Assembly: GCA_002162675.1 (NCBI GenBank)
Contig: MAAE01000053.1
Coordinates: forward strand, 124,001 to 188,000
DNA length: 64,000 nucleotides
Direction: 5' to 3'
DNA from: Colwellia sp. 39_35_sub15_T18
Lineage (GTDB): Bacteria; Pseudomonadota; Gammaproteobacteria; Enterobacterales; Alteromonadaceae
Below the pieces are notes generated by a model. The model searched no databases, was not told where the DNA came from, and was given only the letters and a program-made list of their open reading frames with translations. Below, in pieces: positions 1 to 8,500 of the stretch. The position numbers and the translations under genes were made by a program. The stretch's first letter is position 1, and each line of letters opens with the position of its first letter.

Positions 1-2
1 TA

Positions 3-260
3 AGATGTATTGGTGTATTTCCAATAGGCTCTTTGGTACAACTTGCCTCGAACAAACTAGCGATGATAGAAGAGCGCAATGAGAAAAACCCGACTAAACC
101 GAAAGTGCGCAGTTTTTATAGTGTCACCGTCAATGAATTTGTCGATACCGAAGATATTAATTTAGAGGAAACCGAAGATTTTATCAAAAAAGGGGTTTGT
201 GCTGACGAATTTGATTTAGACATGAATAAAATTATTGAAATGTTAATGATGGATGGTTAA
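3..260 (+). CDS. HD-GYP domain protein, C-terminal end (partial)
   Basis: The 5' end of this gene lies outside the window; the frame is open from the first bases. The visible 85 residues begin RCIGVFPIGSLVQLASNKLA, which matches the segment after the HD-GYP core where a typical protein reads 'YPxGSLVxLSNGExAxV'. HD-GYP proteins are c-di-GMP phosphodiesterases. The catalytic HD and GYP motifs are not in the window, so activity cannot be judged. The tail is acidic. A diguanylate cyclase follows 98 bases downstream on the same strand, so synthesis and breakdown of c-di-GMP may be encoded side by side. The family call is by recognition of the C-terminal motif only. Confidence 0.7.
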   Translation, partial: RCIGVFPIGSLVQLASNKLAMIEERNEKNPTKPKVRSFYSVTVNEFVDTEDINLEETEDFIKKGVCADEFDLDMNKIIEMLMMDG

Positions 261-358
261 AGTTTACTTACAAAACATGCCCCCTAATTCAAAACCTGTT
301 GCCTTAATTTGTGCTTATAGCATATATGAATATAGGCACAAAAGAGGTTGATATCATC

Positions 359-1387
359 ATGTCGAACACTGTAGCCGAATTAGAGCAAAAGTTGGCCAAG
401 GTACTCGCTAATTCACGTGCCAATGAAGCCATAGCCCAAAAACTTTTTGAAATAGAAACGCAAATTTTAAGCTGTAAATCTAGCCAAGAATTATTACAGC
501 AACTACTAGCCACTATTAAAGATAAATTCAATTTAACCGGCATCTGTTTATTACTGGTAGATCCAACGCCAATCAAATATTTGCTAAGCGGCAATATGCA
601 AACTAGTTGGCATCAAGCCAATTGTCGAACTATTGCTACCGAGCAATTACAAACTTACCACCCACAACGTCAGCCTTTCCTCACCAATGACATTACGCAA
701 ATAGCAGCAATATTACCGCAAAGCCTTATGGATAAAACCCAATCGGCCGCACTAACGCCATTAACATTAGAGGGTGAGTTATTCGGTAGTTTGCTGTTCA
801 CTGACGATGACAAAAATCGTTTTCATGCTGAATTGGGAACGCTACATCTTGAGCAATTAGCCGTAAAAGTCAGCCTGTGTTTATCGAATGCCATGATCCG
901 TGAGCAGTTAGAATACATGGCTCATTATGATCGCTTAACTGGCGTCGCTAACCGCCGTTTAATGGAAGTATCAATTAATGAAGAATTGATCCGCCAAAAA
1001 CGCTACGGAGTGCCATTTTCTGTACTTTTTATTGACTGTAATAAGTTTAAAAAAATTAACGATACTTATGGTCATGACTGCGGCGACAAAGTATTAACTT
1101 ATGTGGCAACACAATTACAAGAATTGATCCGTGAAAATGATAAGTGCTTTCGCTATGCCGGTGATGAATTTGTGATTACCTTAGCCAGCCAAACATACGA
1201 AGAAGCATTACAAGCTTGTCAGCGTCTTACTGCGTTTTTTCAACAAAACCCTATGCCGTATGAAGGAGCATATTTACCTATCACTATTAGTTGTGGTGCA
1301 GCAGCAAGCGACGGCAAGAAAACCATGGATGAATTACTCAAAGCAGCCGATGAACAACTTTATGTACATAAGAAAGCCGTTACTTGA
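359..1387 (+). CDS. Diguanylate cyclase with N-terminal DUF484/GAF-like domain
   Basis: Makes c-di-GMP from two GTP. The 342-residue protein has a helical/GAF-like N-terminal half (about 1-180) that resembles DUF484, then a GGDEF domain (about 185-340). The signature reads AGDEF (267-271), a variant tolerated in active cyclases. An RxxD inhibitory site (REND, 258-261) lies exactly five residues upstream, so product feedback is likely. There is no signal peptide or membrane segment, so it is cytosolic. The ATG at 359 is preferred because AGAGG lies about 11 bases upstream; in-frame starts at 311 (GTG) and 326 (ATG) lack such a site. A hairpin terminator follows directly. The signal sensed by the N-terminal domain is unknown. 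Confidence 0.88.
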   Translation: MSNTVAELEQKLAKVLANSRANEAIAQKLFEIETQILSCKSSQELLQQLLATIKDKFNLTGICLLLVDPTPIKYLLSGNMQTSWHQANCRTIATEQLQTYHPQRQPFLTNDITQIAAILPQSLMDKTQSAALTPLTLEGELFGSLLFTDDDKNRFHAELGTLHLEQLAVKVSLCLSNAMIREQLEYMAHYDRLTGVANRRLMEVSINEELIRQKRYGVPFSVLFIDCNKFKKINDTYGHDCGDKVLTYVATQLQELIRENDKCFRYAGDEFVITLASQTYEEALQACQRLTAFFQQNPMPYEGAYLPITISCGAAASDGKKTMDELLKAADEQLYVHKKAVT

Positions 1388-1404
1388 TAAAGTATAGAAA
1401 CAAA

Positions 1405-1427
1405 AAAACCTGCAAAAAGCAGGTTTT
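1405..1427. terminator. Bidirectional intrinsic terminator
   Basis: A 9-bp perfect stem (AAAACCTGC / GCAGGTTTT) with an A5 loop sits between the convergent diguanylate cyclase and erpA genes. T or A runs on both sides suit termination from both directions. Confidence 0.8.
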
Positions 1428-1448
1428 CAGCATTATAACCATTTCATT

Positions 1449-1802
1449 TTAGATCGAAAAAGAAGAGCCACAACCGCAAGTTGTGGTGGCATTCGGGTTG
1501 TTTACTACAAAGCGACTACCTTCCAAACTTTCAAGATAATCAACTTCACCGTCAACTAAATACTGTAAACTCATGGGGTCAATTACCATAGTAACCCCCT
1601 GTTTCTCAATGGTCATATCGCCGTCATTAACTTTTTCATCAAAAGTAAAGCCATACTGAAAACCAGAACAGCCGCCACCTGTTACATAAACACGCAATTT
1701 TAATTCAGGGTTTTCTTCTTCAGTGATTAAAGACAATACTTTTTTCGCCGCAGCGTCAGTAAATTTAATCGGTAACTCTTGCTCAGAAATGGCTTCGGAC
1801 AT
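1449..1802 (-). CDS. erpA: Iron-sulfur cluster insertion protein ErpA
   Basis: A-type Fe-S carrier that delivers clusters to apoproteins, including IspG/IspH of isoprenoid synthesis. The 117-residue length fits the family (E. coli ErpA is 114). The three ligand cysteines are visible: one in [12 protein letters not shown] and two in the C-terminal CGCGSSFSI. The acidic N-terminus with FTDAAAKKV is ErpA-like rather than IscA-like. It stands alone on the minus strand, with a shared terminator downstream. In E. coli erpA is close to clcA and hemL, and the same genes occur within 8 kb here, so the neighbourhood is conserved. Confidence 0.95.
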   Translation of the reverse strand: MSEAISEQELPIKFTDAAAKKVLSLITEEENPELKLRVYVTGGGCSGFQYGFTFDEKVNDGDMTIEKQGVTMVIDPMSLQYLVDGEVDYLESLEGSRFVVNNPNATTTCGCGSSFSI

Positions 1803-1904
1803 GGAACTCTACTTAACTTATATAAGGAAAAAACAACAATATGAACAACAAAATCATGCTAATTATCTTAAACCTGACTAATTTAATCAAGTATTATCGT
1901 TTTA

Positions 1905-2621
1905 TTATTCGATGGCCCAAGGTAACGTCTTATTAAGCTTTTGGTATTTTTGCCATTTATGCTTAGTCAAAATAGCCGAAAGCTGAATTTTTTCAGGAAT
2001 AAAATTGGCGGGTAAGGTGAAATCGCCTTCAATGACCTGAAAATATTTAAAACTAAAAGTAAGATCTTTTTTCACTAGTGTGGAAATATCTTTCAGCTTT
2101 ATGCGGCTTGGCTTGCTGTTCAAACTGCCAATAATTTCTATATCGATATAACCCTTTGCGTAGCGCTTTTTCAGCAATTGCTGCACTAAAATCACTTGAA
2201 AATTATAATATTCAGGGCTTGATGTAGCATTAATTTTTACATTATCAATAACTAAGCCATCAACTTCTTTCTCTGGCGCCATTACTTTTTCATAAAAAGC
2301 TAATTGCTTTTTCACTTGATAATGTTCATCTGCCCTTTGTTTTAACGTTGCTTGGCTATGTTGGTTAGCCAATTGCTCTACCGCTAATTCAACCTCTAAG
2401 GTATGTATGCGCGCAACTTGTTTGGCTTGCTGATTATATAAATCATCTAAACGCTGTTTTTGCTGGGCTAGGGTAGCCACTTGAAAGTTATGATAATAGT
2501 TACCTACTCGATAACCCGTGAATAGACATATCACAATGATAGCCGCTAAAAAAATTGCTGATTTAAATGCCCCAAGGCGTTCAACAACAACTCTAAGATT
2601 TATTTTTGCTAACCAATTCAT
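1905..2621 (-). CDS. Inner-membrane coiled-coil protein of unknown function (DUF6776-like)
   Basis: 238 residues with one N-terminal membrane helix (about 17-38) followed by a long helical region rich in Q, A, E and K (about 45-120) typical of a coiled coil. A β-rich C-terminal domain follows (about 120-238). The architecture resembles proteins annotated as DUF6776, which in other proteobacteria are encoded near erpA and bactofilin; that label is from memory and should be treated as tentative. It probably sits in the inner membrane with the coiled coil and C-domain in the periplasm. It is transcribed away from the ClC gene, with start codons about 50 bases apart, so a shared promoter region is likely. 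Confidence 0.6.
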   Translation of the reverse strand: MNWLAKINLRVVVERLGAFKSAIFLAAIIVICLFTGYRVGNYYHNFQVATLAQQKQRLDDLYNQQAKQVARIHTLEVELAVEQLANQHSQATLKQRADEHYQVKKQLAFYEKVMAPEKEVDGLVIDNVKINATSSPEYYNFQVILVQQLLKKRYAKGYIDIEIIGSLNSKPSRIKLKDISTLVKKDLTFSFKYFQVIEGDFTLPANFIPEKIQLSAILTKHKWQKYQKLNKTLPWAIE

Positions 2622-2672
2622 ATCTAACGTACAATAACCTTATAAACAATATCAAAAACCTAACCACTAATA

Positions 2673-4463
2673 ATGATCTCAATTGCCGCAATAAGAAAGC
2701 ATTTAGCTTTACCCAAAACCTCATGGCAAATTTGTGTGCTTGCCATATTAGGGGGATTTGCTTCGGCTTTATTAGTGATATTATTCACCTTAACCATTGC
2801 AGAAATTCAACAACTCTATTTAAGTGAGCGCGACAACTATAACACCTTAGATGGGGTAAGTCGTTTTGATTTACCTATTATTGGCTCACTGATCATTTTA
2901 TTATTCGCTTGGTTAACGGGTTATAAATACCTGAGAACAGGTATCCCTTTTGTTCTGCATCGCCTGAAAGTTGCTCATGGCGTTATGCCATTAAAAAACA
3001 CCTTAAATCAATTTTTCGGCAGTGCCGTTGCTTTGGCTTCTGGCTTCTCAGTTGGTCGGGAAGGTCCCGCGGTACACTTAGGAGCAGCAGCTAGCAGCTA
3101 TATTGGTAGCTTATTACACTTACCATACAATAGCATACGTACCTTATGTGCCTGCGGCATCGCTGCCGGTATTGCCGCAACGTTCAACACTCCAATTGCT
3201 GCGGTAATTTTTGTAATGGAAGTTATTATGCGTGAGTATAAAATTCATATTTTTATTCCAGTGATGCTTGCCTCCCTTGTTGGCTCATTAATGACGCGCA
3301 GTGTTTTTGATGTTTCCCATAACTTTGAGTATTTTCATAAAATAGAACTTATTCCTCAACACTATATTCCATTAATAATTCTAGCTATTTTATTAGGCAC
3401 TTTAGCGGCGGCCTTTAATAAAACCCTCGTCACTGTTATCAAACATAGTGTCAAACTTCATATAATACCCAGGCTTATGCTCGCCGCTATGATCACTGGC
3501 AGTTTAGGTTACCTTATTCCCGGTGCCATGGGTGTAGGCAGTGGCGCTATTGATGTTTCACTGACCAACAATTGGCAAATAGACGTGTTACTTGCCTTAC
3601 TATTAGCTAAGTTTGTTATGACAACGTTCGCACTAGGCTTAGGTATTCCTGGTGGTATCATTGGTCCCATCATTGGTATAGGAGCCATTACTGGTGCCTT
3701 TGCCGGTGCTATCGTTATGCAAATTTTACCTAGCGAGCATATAGGTAGTGACTTCATTTTATTAGGCATGGCTGGATTTATGGCAGCAAGTTTAAATGCT
3801 CCGCTAGCGGCATTACTGGCGGTAGTGGAATTATCAGGCCAATTAGAAATAGTACTGCCAGCGATGGTCGTTATCACAATTGCCAGCATTATCTCTGGAC
3901 AATTATTTAACAATCGTTCGGTATTTACCATGCAGCTTGATGTACAAAATTTAATTTATCGCAAACCACCCATCGAAAAAACTCTGCAAAAAATTGGTGT
4001 GCTTGGCATCATGGTGGCTAAGTTTGAATTATTAGAGCAAGCGAGTGAAAAAGCTATTGCTGGACGTGTGGTAAGTAGCCATGCCAATATTCCCATCATT
4101 AATAAAACCATTAAAAAAATAATGGTTAACAAACAAGTCTCTGAACAAATAAGTTATCATTGGGCGGAGTTTGACGAACAAGTGCCTTTGGCAACCAAAC
4201 ATCAAAATAGTAACGCCAGCGCTGAAGAAACACACAGCAGCTATCAAGTATCAGATAAGATGCACTTACATAAACTAACGCCGCTATCACATCAAGCAAC
4301 CTTAGCAGAAGCTTATTTAGCACTGGTAGAAAGCCGTTGTGGTGGTGTTTATATTTATCAACACAACACCACAGACATTATCGGTATTGTTACTTTTGAA
4401 CAAATTCGTCATTATTTAGTGACTGGAAAACTAACCAGTACCATAGAAGGAAAATCAATTTAA
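2673..4463 (+). CDS. ClC-family chloride channel/transporter with C-terminal CBS region
   Basis: 596 residues: a ClC membrane domain (about 15-420) and a cytoplasmic CBS-pair-like tail (about 430-590). Family signatures include GREGPAVHLGAA, which contains the gating glutamate, and GLGIPGGIIGP near the second half. The glutamate that forms the inner proton pathway in E. coli ClcA (second E of FIIEEM) is replaced here: the segment reads FVMEVIM, as in ClcB-like proteins. It may therefore be a channel or an uncoupled carrier rather than a strict H+/Cl- exchanger. Its stop overlaps the hemJ start (TAATG), so the two are probably translationally coupled. Confidence 0.88.
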   Translation: MISIAAIRKHLALPKTSWQICVLAILGGFASALLVILFTLTIAEIQQLYLSERDNYNTLDGVSRFDLPIIGSLIILLFAWLTGYKYLRTGIPFVLHRLKVAHGVMPLKNTLNQFFGSAVALASGFSVGREGPAVHLGAAASSYIGSLLHLPYNSIRTLCACGIAAGIAATFNTPIAAVIFVMEVIMREYKIHIFIPVMLASLVGSLMTRSVFDVSHNFEYFHKIELIPQHYIPLIILAILLGTLAAAFNKTLVTVIKHSVKLHIIPRLMLAAMITGSLGYLIPGAMGVGSGAIDVSLTNNWQIDVLLALLLAKFVMTTFALGLGIPGGIIGPIIGIGAITGAFAGAIVMQILPSEHIGSDFILLGMAGFMAASLNAPLAALLAVVELSGQLEIVLPAMVVITIASIISGQLFNNRSVFTMQLDVQNLIYRKPPIEKTLQKIGVLGIMVAKFELLEQASEKAIAGRVVSSHANIPIINKTIKKIMVNKQVSEQISYHWAEFDEQVPLATKHQNSNASAEETHSSYQVSDKMHLHKLTPLSHQATLAEAYLALVESRCGGVYIYQHNTTDIIGIVTFEQIRHYLVTGKLTSTIEGKSI

Positions 4464-4915
4464 TGAGTGCTTTCATCATCAACCACCTTTTATGGTTTAA
4501 AGCTTTGCACGTTATTTTTATGGTGGCATGGTTTGCCGGTATTTTTTACTTACCCCGTTTATTTATTAATCATGCAGAAAGCAACTCACCCGATGTTATC
4601 ACCCAATTAAAAGGCATGGAAAAGCGTCTACTTTATTTTATTACCCCATTTGCAATACTAACCTTGGCATTTGGCTTAGCCATGATTTATGCCTATGGTA
4701 ATGCTTGGTTTATTGCCGCGAAATGGCTACATATAAAACTAAGTTTAGTGATCATGTTATTTGGCTATCATATATACTGTTTTAAATTACTAAAAACCTT
4801 TGCTCAAGATAAAAATACCCGCTCAGGTAAGTTTTACCGTATTTTTAACGAAATACCTGTACTGGCATTGTTTGCTGTAATAATTTTAGCCTACGTAAAA
4901 CCCACGTTTAGTTAA
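4463..4915 (+). CDS. hemJ: HemJ-type protoporphyrinogen IX oxidase (UPF0093/CopD-like)
   Basis: 150-residue integral membrane protein with four predicted helices. HemJ oxidises protoporphyrinogen IX to protoporphyrin IX in haem synthesis. Family hallmarks are KALHVIFMVAWFAGIFYLPR near the N-terminus (conserved His), the MEKRLLYFI segment, WLHIKL (conserved Lys), and the ending FNEIPVLALFAVIILAYVKP. It overlaps the ClC stop codon by one base. hemL, an earlier step of the same pathway, is 3.6 kb downstream. Databases often name such proteins 'CopD family', but the full motif set fits HemJ. Confidence 0.85.
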   Translation: MSAFIINHLLWFKALHVIFMVAWFAGIFYLPRLFINHAESNSPDVITQLKGMEKRLLYFITPFAILTLAFGLAMIYAYGNAWFIAAKWLHIKLSLVIMLFGYHIYCFKLLKTFAQDKNTRSGKFYRIFNEIPVLALFAVIILAYVKPTFS

Positions 4916-4985
4916 TTTATTCACAGTAACTACCGTAGAGCTGGTTATTTAATTGGTCTCTGTTTATACTGCATTGCATTAAATC

Positions 4986-5021
4986 AACACTGAATTAACA
5001 CTGAATTAACACTGAACTAAC
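4986..5021 (+). repeat. 11-bp tandem repeat, three copies
   Basis: Three consecutive copies of AACACTGAATT (the third reads AACACTGAACT) lie between hemJ and the protease gene. The core AACACTGAA recurs in the 13-bp array at the 3' end of the protease gene. The spacing of 11 is not a multiple of three, and each copy contains TGA. Confidence 0.85.
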
Positions 5022-5073
5022 ATTTAAATTATTTACTCATCATCCTAGTATTAGCAAGTTAGAGGTAAGGAAA

Positions 5074-7167
5074 ATGGATCATTTAATCAAGTATGCTATT
5101 TTTACAGCAACACTCTTAATGAGTATTGAAAGTGTGGCAAAAAGCACTGAAATTAGCCCAATAAAACCTAAAATAGTAGGCGGTGAAGTGGCAACTGAAG
5201 GCGATTGGCCATGGATGTCAGCACTAGTTTATACCTTTAATGAAGTATCAACTTCACTCATTGTAGATAATACAAGCTATGACAGTCTGGCCTTTAATGG
5301 CGGTGTCGCAGGTTCAGCAACGGGAATTACCGTTGATTGTGGCATTGGTGATACCCAATGCAGCGATGCAACGGACAAAATCTGCTTGATTGAACGTGGT
5401 GATATTGATTTTTCAGTAAAAGTTGAAAACTGCCAAGCTGGCGGTGGTGTTGGTGCCATTATTTATAATAATATAGATGGTATTCTCAATGGCACTTTAG
5501 GTGATGACTTTACCGGCACTATCCCGGTGGTAGCTGTCACGCAAGCAGACGGAGTTATTTTAAAAGATGCGCTAGGCGCAACGGCAAATTTAACTGTTGC
5601 TCAATCCTCTGCTCTTGCACAATCATCCACTTGTGGCGCTTCATTTTTAGGGGGAAAATGGTTACTGACCGCTTCTCACTGCGTAGAAGGCGTTGACGCC
5701 AGCCAATTAAAAGTTAATGTTGGTGAGTATGATTTAAGCAACGGCGCAGAAAACGCCCAAGCAGTGCAGCGCATTTATATGCATGGCGATTACCAATTAG
5801 ACATTGAGCTTGATAATGACATTGCGCTGATAGAATTAGTGGCAAGTGTCAATAATGAAGCCGTAACGCTGCTTGACCTTGAACAAACATCACAACTTGC
5901 CATAGAAAATAGTGCCGTTACCGTAGCGGGCTGGGGTGGCCGCGAAGGTTATGACGCAGGTGGTGGCCCAACGTCAAATTTCCCTAATGTATTGCATCAA
6001 GTTGATTTGCAATTAATGACCAATGGAGAATGTAAAAATACTTTAGCGCAATCATTTACCGACCTCTATGAAGGTGTTTTTTCACCGGAAGGCGTAGGCA
6101 TTACCGATGCGATGATTTGCGCCACTATTGCTGGTGGGGGTAAAGGTTCATGTCAAGGTGATAGTGGTGGCCCACTCATGGTAAATACTAACCAAGGTTG
6201 GCAACAAATAGGCATTGTTAGCTGGGGAATAGGTTGTGCTGCCGATGGTTTTCCCGGTGTCTATACTCGCTCAGCATTATTTACCGATTGGATTAACGAA
6301 ATCACTCAAGGTATTGCCATTGACCAAAGCACTGAGCTTGGAATCCAAGCCCAAAATAATGCTCTGAGCAGTCAATTGCTTTTAGTTAACAACTCTAGTT
6401 TAACTGCTGGTTTAACCTTTGCAATTGAAGGTGATGCTAATTTCACTATTGATGATAGTACATGTAATACTCTTGCTGCTGGCGAAACTTGCCAACTTAA
6501 TGTTAGCTATGATGCCGCCCAGGTTGGCAAGCATAATGCTAATATTATTATTACCTCAGACAATAATGATATTCCGACCAGTAGCAGTAGAGTTAGCGCC
6601 CAAACAATTGCCCTTGCCAGTGAAATTAACACGCAACTGTCGAGTACTGATGAAGCGTTAACTTGGTATAGTGGTGGCGATTCTGCTTGGCAGTTAGACA
6701 ATACAGAAGCTGCGATTGTAAGTGGTACTATTGGTGATAACCAAGAAAGTTCGGTGATGGTAACGCTGACAGGCGAAGGTGAATTATCATTCGAGTGGTC
6801 GGTGTCTTCGGAGGAAAATACCGAGGATCCAGACTCCCCGTATGATGCTTTATACTTGTACCTTGATGGCGCATTAATTAAGTTTATTGCTGGCGATGTT
6901 GCTTATACCAGTGACAAGGTTGAATTTACCGCGGGAGAGCATAGAATTACTTGGGTTTATCGAAAAGATGCCGCCGCATTAGAAGGCGATGATAACGGCC
7001 ACATTCGTAATGTTGTTTTCACCTCAACAGCGGTAACAACACCAACGCCAGCCGCGCCAACACCTACCAACCCAAACGCCCGTTCAAGTAGCGGTGGTAG
7101 TATGGCTTGGTTATCACTGATGTTATTAGTGTTGGTAAACATGCGCAGAAAACAATACCAACACTGA
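5074..7167 (+). CDS. Secreted trypsin-fold serine protease with inserted PA domain and GlyGly-CTERM tail
   Basis: 697 residues. Order: signal peptide (1-22), short propeptide, mature start IVGGEVATEG (34), protease-associated (PA) domain (about 60-180) inserted before the catalytic histidine, then the S1 fold with His202 (TASHC), Asp249 (NDIAL) and Ser364 (GDSGGP). Two β-sandwich domains follow (about 420-515 and 520-660), then a Thr/Pro linker and the GlyGly-CTERM tail SSSGGSMAWLSLMLL plus MRRK, the target of rhombosortase and type II secretion as in Vibrio Ves proteases. The residue at the S1 pocket base (chymotrypsin 189) is Gly358, not Asp, so cleavage after Arg/Lys is not expected. The last codons and stop lie in a 13-bp repeat. 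AGGTAAGG before the ATG is a good ribosome site. Confidence 0.9.
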   Translation: MDHLIKYAIFTATLLMSIESVAKSTEISPIKPKIVGGEVATEGDWPWMSALVYTFNEVSTSLIVDNTSYDSLAFNGGVAGSATGITVDCGIGDTQCSDATDKICLIERGDIDFSVKVENCQAGGGVGAIIYNNIDGILNGTLGDDFTGTIPVVAVTQADGVILKDALGATANLTVAQSSALAQSSTCGASFLGGKWLLTASHCVEGVDASQLKVNVGEYDLSNGAENAQAVQRIYMHGDYQLDIELDNDIALIELVASVNNEAVTLLDLEQTSQLAIENSAVTVAGWGGREGYDAGGGPTSNFPNVLHQVDLQLMTNGECKNTLAQSFTDLYEGVFSPEGVGITDAMICATIAGGGKGSCQGDSGGPLMVNTNQGWQQIGIVSWGIGCAADGFPGVYTRSALFTDWINEITQGIAIDQSTELGIQAQNNALSSQLLLVNNSSLTAGLTFAIEGDANFTIDDSTCNTLAAGETCQLNVSYDAAQVGKHNANIIITSDNNDIPTSSSRVSAQTIALASEINTQLSSTDEALTWYSGGDSAWQLDNTEAAIVSGTIGDNQESSVMVTLTGEGELSFEWSVSSEENTEDPDSPYDALYLYLDGALIKFIAGDVAYTSDKVEFTAGEHRITWVYRKDAAALEGDDNGHIRNVVFTSTAVTTPTPAAPTPTNPNARSSSGGSMAWLSLMLLVLVNMRRKQYQH

Positions 7168-7205
7168 ATACCAACACTGAATACCAACAATAAATACCAA
7201 CAATA
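7154..7205 (+). repeat. 13-bp tandem array spanning the protease stop codon
   Basis: Four units: AATACCAACACTG twice, then AATACCAACAATA twice. The TGA stop of the protease gene falls at the junction of units 1 and 2. Because 13 is one more than a multiple of three, later copies place TGA or TAA in the other frames. Confidence 0.9.
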
Positions 7206-7232
7206 AATAATAGCAATAAATATCAAGCAAGC

Positions 7233-7257
7233 AAAAAGGCCGTTTAACGGCCTTTTT
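7233..7257 (+). terminator. Intrinsic terminator of the protease gene
   Basis: A 10-bp perfect stem (AAAAAGGCCG / CGGCCTTTTT) with a 5-base loop, ending in a T run. Confidence 0.9.
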
Positions 7258-7378
7258 TAATGCCGGAACTTGCCAATTAACATATAAACCTCCAATAAGT
7301 TTTATTGCTGCCATTTTAAAAAATTCAATTTTTGTGCTATATTCCTGCCAAATTTTCCCGCGAATAATTTCTATCATG

Positions 7379-8386
7379 ATGACATTTCAAGGCAGCCATA
7401 TCCTGTCAGTTTCACAATTTGACCGTGACGCAATCGCAAGAATTTTAGATATTTCAGCACAAATGGCCCCTTATGCCGCGAGAAAAAAACGTTGCCATGT
7501 TCTTGAAGGCGCCATTCTCAGTAATCTATTTTTTGAACCTAGCACTCGTACCCGAGTAAGCTTTGGTACGGCTTTTAATTTATTAGGTGGCTTTGTTCGT
7601 GAAACGGTCGGACAAGAGAACTCGTCATTAAGCAAAGGTGAGTCTTTATTTGATACCGCTCAAGTCATTAGCGGCTACAGCGATGTTATTACGATGCGTC
7701 ACCCAAAAATGCATTCAGTCGCGCAATTTGCCAAAGGCAGCACGGTGCCTGTGATTAATGGTGGCGATGGCGCTAATGAGCATCCAACCCAAGCCTTGTT
7801 AGATTTATTCACCATACAGTCTGAAATGATGCATTATCAAAAAGGCTTAGACAACTTGAATATTGTCTTGATGGGCGATTTAAAACATGGCCGTACCGTG
7901 CATTCATTATCAAAACTACTTAGCCTGTATAAAAACATTAAAATAACCATGGTATCTCCAACCGCTTTACAAATGCCTGACAGCGTTATTTCAACGTTAG
8001 AAAATGCCGGTCACCAAGTGATTATTACCGATACCATGGCGGGTAATTTATCCTGTGATGTTATTTATCAAACCCGTATTCAACAAGAGCGTTTCGCCAG
8101 TAAAGACGAGGCCGATTTATATCGTGGTCACTTCAGTTTAAATAAAGAGGTTTACCAAAAATACTGCCGTGAAAACACAGTAATCATGCACCCATTGCCG
8201 CGTGATTCTCGCCCTGAAGCCAATGAATTAGATATCGATTTAAATGATTTAGACAGCTTAGCCATTTTTAGGCAAGCACAAAATGGTGTGTTAGTCAGAA
8301 TGGCACTGTTCGCGTTAACTTTAGGTGTTGAAGATCAATTAACGCAATTTGAAAAAGACGTAAACTGGCACACCAATAAACGCTAA
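7379..8386 (+). CDS. pyrB: Aspartate carbamoyltransferase catalytic chain
   Basis: Condenses carbamoyl phosphate with aspartate, the committed step of pyrimidine synthesis. Carbamoyl-phosphate site motifs FFEPSTRTRVSF and HPTQALLDL and the aspartate-side HPLPRD are all visible. At about 335 residues it is longer than E. coli PyrB (311), with a C-terminal extension after the usual ALF end. No pyrI regulatory gene follows, so the enzyme is probably unregulated by that subunit or uses one encoded elsewhere. Two adjacent ATGs (7376 and 7379) are possible starts; the second gives the usual MTFQGSHILS beginning. The open frame extends to 7334, but that part is not conserved-looking. Confidence 0.93.
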   Translation: MTFQGSHILSVSQFDRDAIARILDISAQMAPYAARKKRCHVLEGAILSNLFFEPSTRTRVSFGTAFNLLGGFVRETVGQENSSLSKGESLFDTAQVISGYSDVITMRHPKMHSVAQFAKGSTVPVINGGDGANEHPTQALLDLFTIQSEMMHYQKGLDNLNIVLMGDLKHGRTVHSLSKLLSLYKNIKITMVSPTALQMPDSVISTLENAGHQVIITDTMAGNLSCDVIYQTRIQQERFASKDEADLYRGHFSLNKEVYQKYCRENTVIMHPLPRDSRPEANELDIDLNDLDSLAIFRQAQNGVLVRMALFALTLGVEDQLTQFEKDVNWHTNKR

Positions 8387-8500
8387 TATTGTTATTAATA
8401 AATAACTAAGCTATAAAATTTATGAGTGAAAACTTGTCTTTTTCAGGTCAAGTATTTACTTAGTCACTAAGATACTAATGAACCTAAAAGAGTTTTTACT

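Noticed and set aside
2606-2827. 73-codon plus-strand frame
   Set aside because: It overlaps the clear ClC gene in another frame and the opposite gene's start; no ribosome site or family.
3509-3931. 140-codon minus-strand frame inside the ClC gene
   Set aside because: Antisense of a conserved membrane domain; no independent support.
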